From the NCBI GenBank assembly GCA_021234155.1, contig JAJEKV010000036.1, forward strand, positions 996,777-1,060,776: a stretch of DNA of 64,000 nt. Direction: 5' to 3'. Both the position numbers and the translations under genes were made by a program. This DNA is from Isoetes taiwanensis. Taxonomy: Eukaryota > Streptophyta > Lycopodiopsida > Isoetales > Isoetaceae. The notes under the pieces were generated by a model. That model was not told the origin of the DNA and did not search any database. It saw only the letters and a list, made by a program, of their open reading frames with translations. This document shows positions 59,146-64,000 of this stretch, one piece after another (positions within the stretch are counted from its first letter, which is position 1; each line of letters starts with the position of its first letter).

Positions 59146-59904
59146 AATCCTAAAAAAATAATGGAATACTTGTTTTAACTATGGCCATTTTTTTTTTTAA
59201 GAAATCTCTTAAAAAAAATTGCCATTTGTAATAGCTGCTAATTTTTTCCATGGTCTCGATCACTAGCTCCCTGTAGACTGTGCTAGCAATGATTTCCTTG
59301 CACTCCATTGAGAGGTGGAGGTATTCCGTGTTCTTCAAGTTGCAATTTAATATCCTTGCCTGCATACACTTTAGAGAATTCAACTTGCTGTTGATTGGTC
59401 CCGATCACTGCACAGAGGAGCTAAGCTACCGCCATGGAATGGTTGCCCGAGATGATATAATATTTTTTCCCCTCAAGCTGAGCGGGATCATTCCACATTA
59501 GGTTCGTCGCAGTGATTTCTGAAAGACCATAATAGGGTATGCACATGATCGTTCGACCTGGTCCTTTGCATCATATAGGGGGGAGCAGTGACGCAGTCAA
59601 ATATGCTAACACTCTTGAACCATGAAACACCCATCGGATAAAATCTTCTGTACTATTCCAACTTCAGTATTATTTTCTCTGCCAGGCGTTTCTCATCGGC
59701 TGCATTGAATCTAAGCTTCTTGGGCAGGGAATACGACGATGGGATCGTCGTTGGAGCAACACATGGAACAGTCTGCCAGCCATTTTCTGGGTTTCTAGCG
59801 GGTGGCCTGTTGGGCCCAATGATCTTGATTCTACTTATCTGGAGGGGGGAGAGGGGAAGAGGAGGGAAGTGTGTGGATGCCGTAGCTGAGTCTGCATACC
59901 TTTT

Positions 59905-60300
59905 CTATTGAGGCAGCTTGTTTGTCTTCTCACTTGCATCCGTGGCCTTGCCCTTGGGGGATTCACTGGACTTTGCCTTCGATGTTACAGGCGAGTCGTC
60001 CTTCTGAGTGTCTGGTGAGTTTTGCTTTCGAGATGAAGCAGGCTTTGGCGAATGCCCATTTGTGCTGGCACTCGGTTCCGATATCCTCTGCATAAGTTCC
60101 ATGTTTATTCTCTTGCACCTAGCAGCTATCCATGTGTTGTCCATTCGCGTGGGCATCTTGTCATCCTTTAGGGCCTTAAAGGCACAGCTTAGTGGTTTCT
60201 TGTCATTGGCGAGAAACTTTCTGCATGCGCTGAATCCGAGCAGTACATCCCTATTGCATTTCAGGCCAGCAGCTTCAAAGGATTCATAAGAGGGCAGTTG
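59905..60300 (-). pseudogene. Element C module with Lys/Ser-rich linker
   Basis: On the minus strand: SYESFEAAGLKCNRDVLLGF, CRKFLANDKKPLSC and ALKDDKMPTRMDNTWIAARC, then a disordered Ser/Lys/Pro-rich linker (SPKPASSRKQNSPDTQKDDS). The first part is almost identical in order and residues to 17690-17880 of element A. Function unknown. Confidence 0.55.
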
Positions 60301-60306
60301 CCAGCC

Positions 60307-60867
60307 CTATTCTCTGGCATTGTGATCTTTTTTTATTGGCTTTTTGCTTCCTGAACTAGCCGTCATCATACTTGGGTCGTAATGTTTGAGCTGCAAGATA
60401 TACTGAACAAACTGATGCTGGATGATGTCTTCAACGTGATATAGAATAACATTTTGGACATTATCGGTACTTGCCTCCCACATGTGCACTATAATTTCCA
60501 TCTGCACGTCCGCCTTGTTCTTTTCACTTGACGTGATAAACAGACACAAGTCCTTCCTTTTTTCACCAGCGGATTGTGGCACTGCTTGAGAGATTTCCAT
60601 ACACCACCTTCTATCAGGCCCCGGTGTCACAATTCTCAGTGGAACCACTTGCCTAGATCCTTCGAATAATTCAGAGTCTGCAAAGTTCAACACTTCAATT
60701 AGTGGCATGAAGTGATGCTTGACAGGATCGCATTTGCGATCCTTCAAAGCAGGAACTGAATAAAACATCACAACTATGACAGTGGGACAATAATGTAACG
60801 TGGACAAAACGCTTAGCACGTTCGCGACTATGATCCTTTCAAGGTGGGAGTCTGATAACCCGAGCAA
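60307..60867 (-). pseudogene. Element C conserved ORF module
   Basis: A 186-residue open frame with no stop: SHLERIIVANVLSVLSTLHY, VVMFYSVPALKDRKCDPVKH, NFADSELFEGSRQVVPLRIV, TPGPDRRWCMEISQAVPQ and LCLFITSSEKNKADVQMEII. Element A encodes the same series at 17240-17600. The palindrome at 60725-60742 lies inside the codons for DRKCDP, and the homologous site in A is at 17247-17264, so the palindrome is part of the coding sequence there. No known domain. Confidence 0.55.
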
Positions 60868-61295
60868 ACAGCCAACTCGCTAAGCTGCTTTTTGACAGAG
60901 AGACAATAGTAGAGTTGTAGGAAGTCATGTTACGCCCAACTGCCAAATACTACAACTTCAAATATGAAAAGAACCCCAACTGCAAGCCATAGTGCTGGCC
61001 AAGCTTCCCTATCAATTGCGGCGGGGGGACTATCGGGACCCATTGACCCTGTGTGTGCACTCTTGCGTCGTAAGACAAGGTTGGACAAGATCGCGGTCGC
61101 GAACTATCCGAGCCAGACCTCTGATGCCAAGGAGAAACATCTTCAAGAAGAGCCATAAAAGACTGCAGTGAAGCATAATTATGAAACCAAGCTTTCGCAA
61201 CAATTCTCAAGTCTGTGCAGAAAAATACAGCTGTTATTGAATGGAAAAAAATTACAATCAGATCTGCCCCATAACTAGCCTATCAGGACAGACTG

Positions 61296-61727
61296 CTATG
61301 CGGGATACCTGACCAATGACCCATGCAGAGCGCGTGCATGAAACATCACATCATGGTGGTCTGTAACTGGATAGGCCAACAGCATAGATAACAATAGCCA
61401 TATTTCGGCCATTAGACTCCTCGCCTGCTCCGCATTGGCGGCAATCCTTGAGAAGCTCATATGCGCATGCATTGCTTTTATGGGGGTGTTGAACTCCCTT
61501 TGAATGTTATCAACCAGATGCTGTCGCACGAGGAGAAATATTTCCAGGCTCCTATCCACCACCTCTTCTTTTGCGCTACTTAACGATGCCACCCTTGAGA
61601 TGTTCGGGGATGCTGCTCTCGCGTTTCCTACACAAGACATAGAAAATTTATATTCTCGTCTGTTACGATCTTGCCCACAACAATCCTCGTTGCATGCTCG
61701 AATGAAGGTAGGAGAACGAATGGGCAA
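61296..61727 (-). pseudogene. Element C N-terminal ORF module
   Basis: A 143-residue frame with SLEIFLLVRQHLVDNIQREF, HAHMSFSRIAANAEQARSLM and LLAYPVTDHHDVMFHARALH. Element A has the counterpart at 16195-16530 (VFVLVRQ, LLVAYPVKDYQDMVLHAHSV). Mostly helical by composition. No family recognised. Confidence 0.5.
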
Positions 61728-62526
61728 ACCTAGAGGGCACTGACGTCCTTTCCACTTGTGGAAGTCTTAGTGATGATGAGACTTCGGCCATCTCGTGCAG
61801 AGGCAAGGCGCAGTTCCAGTACCCACAACTGTGCCCCAGTTATGGTTATTGGGACTGCGCGTTACACTATAGGGGATGGCCAAAGATTAGGCATCAATAA
61901 GCTTCAACTGATGAAGAGGATCCCTGTCTAGACGGTAGGATCGCGGCTGCGATCCCTCAGAGTTGCGATGGAACAAGGAGAGCAATGGAACCACAGAAAC
62001 TCTGGTGACATCAGATTAAAAGGAACGTCATTTCCCAACTTTGCCGCGAACTCCAAAGGAGAAGCCTATAACTACCCTTGAGTTATGGCCCAGCATAGAG
62101 GTATCGTGGTCACGATCCTTTGGAGCTGGCCAGTGGACAATAACTTTGCTGGGTATCACTAACGCTGCTCAGGAGGATCGCCATCGCGTTCCTACCGACG
62201 TCAAATTGGCACTCTAAATAGGGGGGACTTGTTAAGCGTTAAGCTATAGCTAGAAAAGTGCAAGAAATATATCAGAACAAGGAGTTTTTCCACGTGCCAT
62301 CGGGACGTCGAACTTGTGGGCATTGGTTGCTCCAGGCAGGCGCTCACAATTATTCTAATTCGGGTAAATTAGCGTTAATTATATAGGTTAAAGCGCCATT
62401 AATTCGGGCAGATGTAATTAATGCGCCATAATGGCGTACGTGTGATTAATAGAGTTGATGCATTGTTTAAGGTGGCTGAGGCCCTTTTTCCACAGCAGTC
62501 TTATTTTAAGGCTGTCGTATTTTTAT

Positions 62527-64000
62527 AAGGAAGGAAGGAAGGAAGGAAGTTTATTTTAACGTCCACAGAGGCCAAAGGCCTATGAGACGGCACAGAATAG
62601 GCAAAAAAGCCAAAAACCCCAACACTAAAAACAAACAATGTAACTGTACAGTAGAACCCTACTACCGGGATGAAAAAACCCCCACTTGGGAGGAAAAACC
62701 CTAACAGTAGGCTCTCAAATACCATGCCCCAGAAGAGCAAGTCTGACGGCCGAAATCTGCAGGATGTAAGCTCCCAACCAAGGCTACCATAGGTGATGCG
62801 AGTAATCGATGTAGCGGTGTGTCGAGCATCTAAGATCGCTGTGCACTTTGCTTTCGGACATGGGCATATGCTGGGCACCGCTGGAGGGCATGGTGCTCAT
62901 CCTCTATCACGTGCATCTCACAACACTGACATATCCTCTCCTCCCTGGGGATCCCGTGCCCGCCATTCACCCCCAAATGACTGTCTCAATTCGAGGTAAT
63001 GGGAACCCGCCCCTTATGGCGGCAATAGCTCTCCGCTTCTTCACAGAGATGTGTGCTTTCAAAATACCGATGGGGTCCATGCTCAAGGCCGGATTAATCT
63101 GAGCGTGATAGTGCTTCGTCTTGGCTTTGCAAGAGTAGAGGCATCCCACAGAGTGGCAGCATAGCCCGCATCCAATTGCCCATTCTGCGCATCAGAATCT
63201 GCCAGTGCCACCATCTGTTGGTAATCCATAGACCACCTCCTAAACCATCCCTTACAGTGCTCGTGCCATACCCTCTTCAGCCGCTGGGGGCCCTGCGTTA
63301 ACAACACGGCCTGTGGGGGCAAGCGATGCTCATCCATCCCATCCACCTTATGGAAGCAAGTAAGATGCCTTCGCATAGCAGAATGCTGTAAAGGCCAGAA
63401 CCCCGTCTCATACAACAAAATCTGATACGGTACGGTGTCCTTCACTCCCAAGCTATATGTCAAGAAAGCTTTCTGCACCCTTTCCAACCTATCCCACGTA
63501 TTTTTGCTAACTGCTGGGCCCCAAACCTCCACCCCATATAGCAGCACCGGCTCAACCAAAGCCCTAAACAGGTGTGCTCTCCTCGCCCAGTCACAGAGAT
63601 CTATCCGGCAACACGCGTTTTGCACTGCATATAAAGCCTTCCAGCCTGCACTGGCTCTCCTCTCCACACACTCATCCCACAACATGTTAGTAGTGAAATC
63701 AATTCCCAGATACTTGAAGCTCCGCACCATCTCCACTTCCTGTCCCCTGTAATAGAACTCCGGGATAGGGTGTTGCGAGGACAGGATCGCGAGAAGCTTA
63801 GTTTTGTGCAAGTTCATCATTCCCGCTGCCCCACGTAACCCACCGAGGGCATCCAAATGCTGCCGCATACCGCTGGCCGTGAGCTAGCAAAGCTACATCA
63901 TCCGCGATATAGTAACCGCTCACGAGGTCGCGTCGATAATTGCACCCCGGCTCCCCCATGGTGCTGCATCCACATCTCCAAGCTATCAATGTACAACCCA
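62527..64000 (-). mobile_element. LINE with (TTCC)n tail, running off the right edge
   Basis: The minus strand enters at 64000. The frame 63798-63989 has the catalytic box GYYIADDVALLAHGQR; the frame 63083-63868 (261 residues) has MVRSFKYLGIDFTTNMLWDE, RAHLFRALVEPVLLYGVEVW and NTWDRLERVQKAFLTYSLG. Further on, another frame encodes EERICQCCEMHVIEDEHHAL and QRCPAYAHVR, a CCHC-like zinc domain near the end of ORF2. The copy ends with a TTCC microsatellite (plus-strand GGAA at 62527-62549) instead of poly(A). A shorter relative is at 50.5 kb. The long open frame suggests a fairly recent insertion. Confidence 0.85.

Larger units (their letters stand above)
59150..62450 (-). mobile_element. Element C: fragment of the unclassified repeat family (N-terminal half)
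   Basis: The minus strand carries, in order, a leader with TAGCTATAGCTTA (about 62250), the frame 61296-61727 with LLVRQHLVDNIQREFNTPI, a frame at 60950-61210, the frame 60307-60867, the frame 59905-60300, then RFNAADEKRLAEKIILKLE, TATNLMWNDPAQLEGKKYY with IISGNHSMAVA, and KCMQARILNCNLKNTEYLHL near 59.3 kb. The GNHS motif recalls the GxHR box of ParB/sulfiredoxin-like domains, but this is tentative. It shares modules with element A, and five 18-bp palindromes lie between 60725 and 62192. Class unknown. Confidence 0.6.

Noticed and set aside
1-64000. CRISPR arrays, bacterial operons, rRNA
   Set aside because: Introns, plant TEs and the gene families present show plant nuclear DNA. The tandem repeats found have no spacer pattern, and no rRNA sequence was recognised.

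Overview
This window is nuclear DNA from a land plant. The evidence is GT-AG introns about 100 bp to 2.3 kb long, PPR and LRR-receptor relics, a plant-type RecQ5 fragment, a multi-exon glucan phosphorylase, and many decayed retrotransposons. The mix of chromovirus, a second Ty3/gypsy type, LINEs with two kinds of 3' tail and tRNA-derived repeats, plus a phosphorylase that lacks a visible PHO1-type insert, suggests a seed-free plant (fern or lycophyte) rather than a flowering plant. That placement is inference. Only one gene is nearly complete; most of the rest is repeats and gene relics.

Left part (1-15.3 kb): an unrecognised ORF (387-854), seven consecutive exons of a RecQ5-like helicase with both ends missing (1587-2873), and a broken PPR gene (3249-4468). 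Then comes an unusual block. A histone H3-like reading frame carries a Glu/Gln-rich insert of about 270 residues between an H3-type N-terminus and an H3 fold (6655-7815). It is followed by a three-unit 200-bp tandem repeat, a second promoter-like site with a decayed unknown ORF, and a Ty3/gypsy chromovirus with gag, protease, RT, RNase H, integrase and chromodomain (10.6-15.3 kb). The H3-like gene and the chromovirus share the same kind of damage (TAG stops where glutamine is expected), so they may be one large element carrying histone cargo. No LTR pair was found to prove this.

Middle (15.5-36 kb): fragment A of an unclassified repeat family (15.56-18.72 kb), a lysine-rich small ORF, a deleted MULE with long terminal inverted repeats (21.9-22.6 kb), and an alpha-glucan phosphorylase gene of 22 exons (22974-35892). 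Its first exon encodes an ACT domain upstream of the catalytic body. A 2-bp insertion in exon 5 puts a stop in frame.

Right part (36-64 kb): short tandem repeats, three copies of an AT-rich repeat, an LRR receptor-like protein gene split by a poly(A)-tailed retroposon, a LINE relic, a 342-bp tandem array built from a tRNA-derived SINE, PPR and LRR relics, fragments B and C of the unclassified family (52-54.1 and 59.15-62.45 kb, minus strand), a Ty3/gypsy element with an internal inversion inside RT, and a LINE running off the right edge. Fragments A, B and C share protein modules and carry a recurring 18-bp palindrome, GGATCGC-N4-GCGATCC. Together they look like pieces of one larger mobile element that I cannot name.
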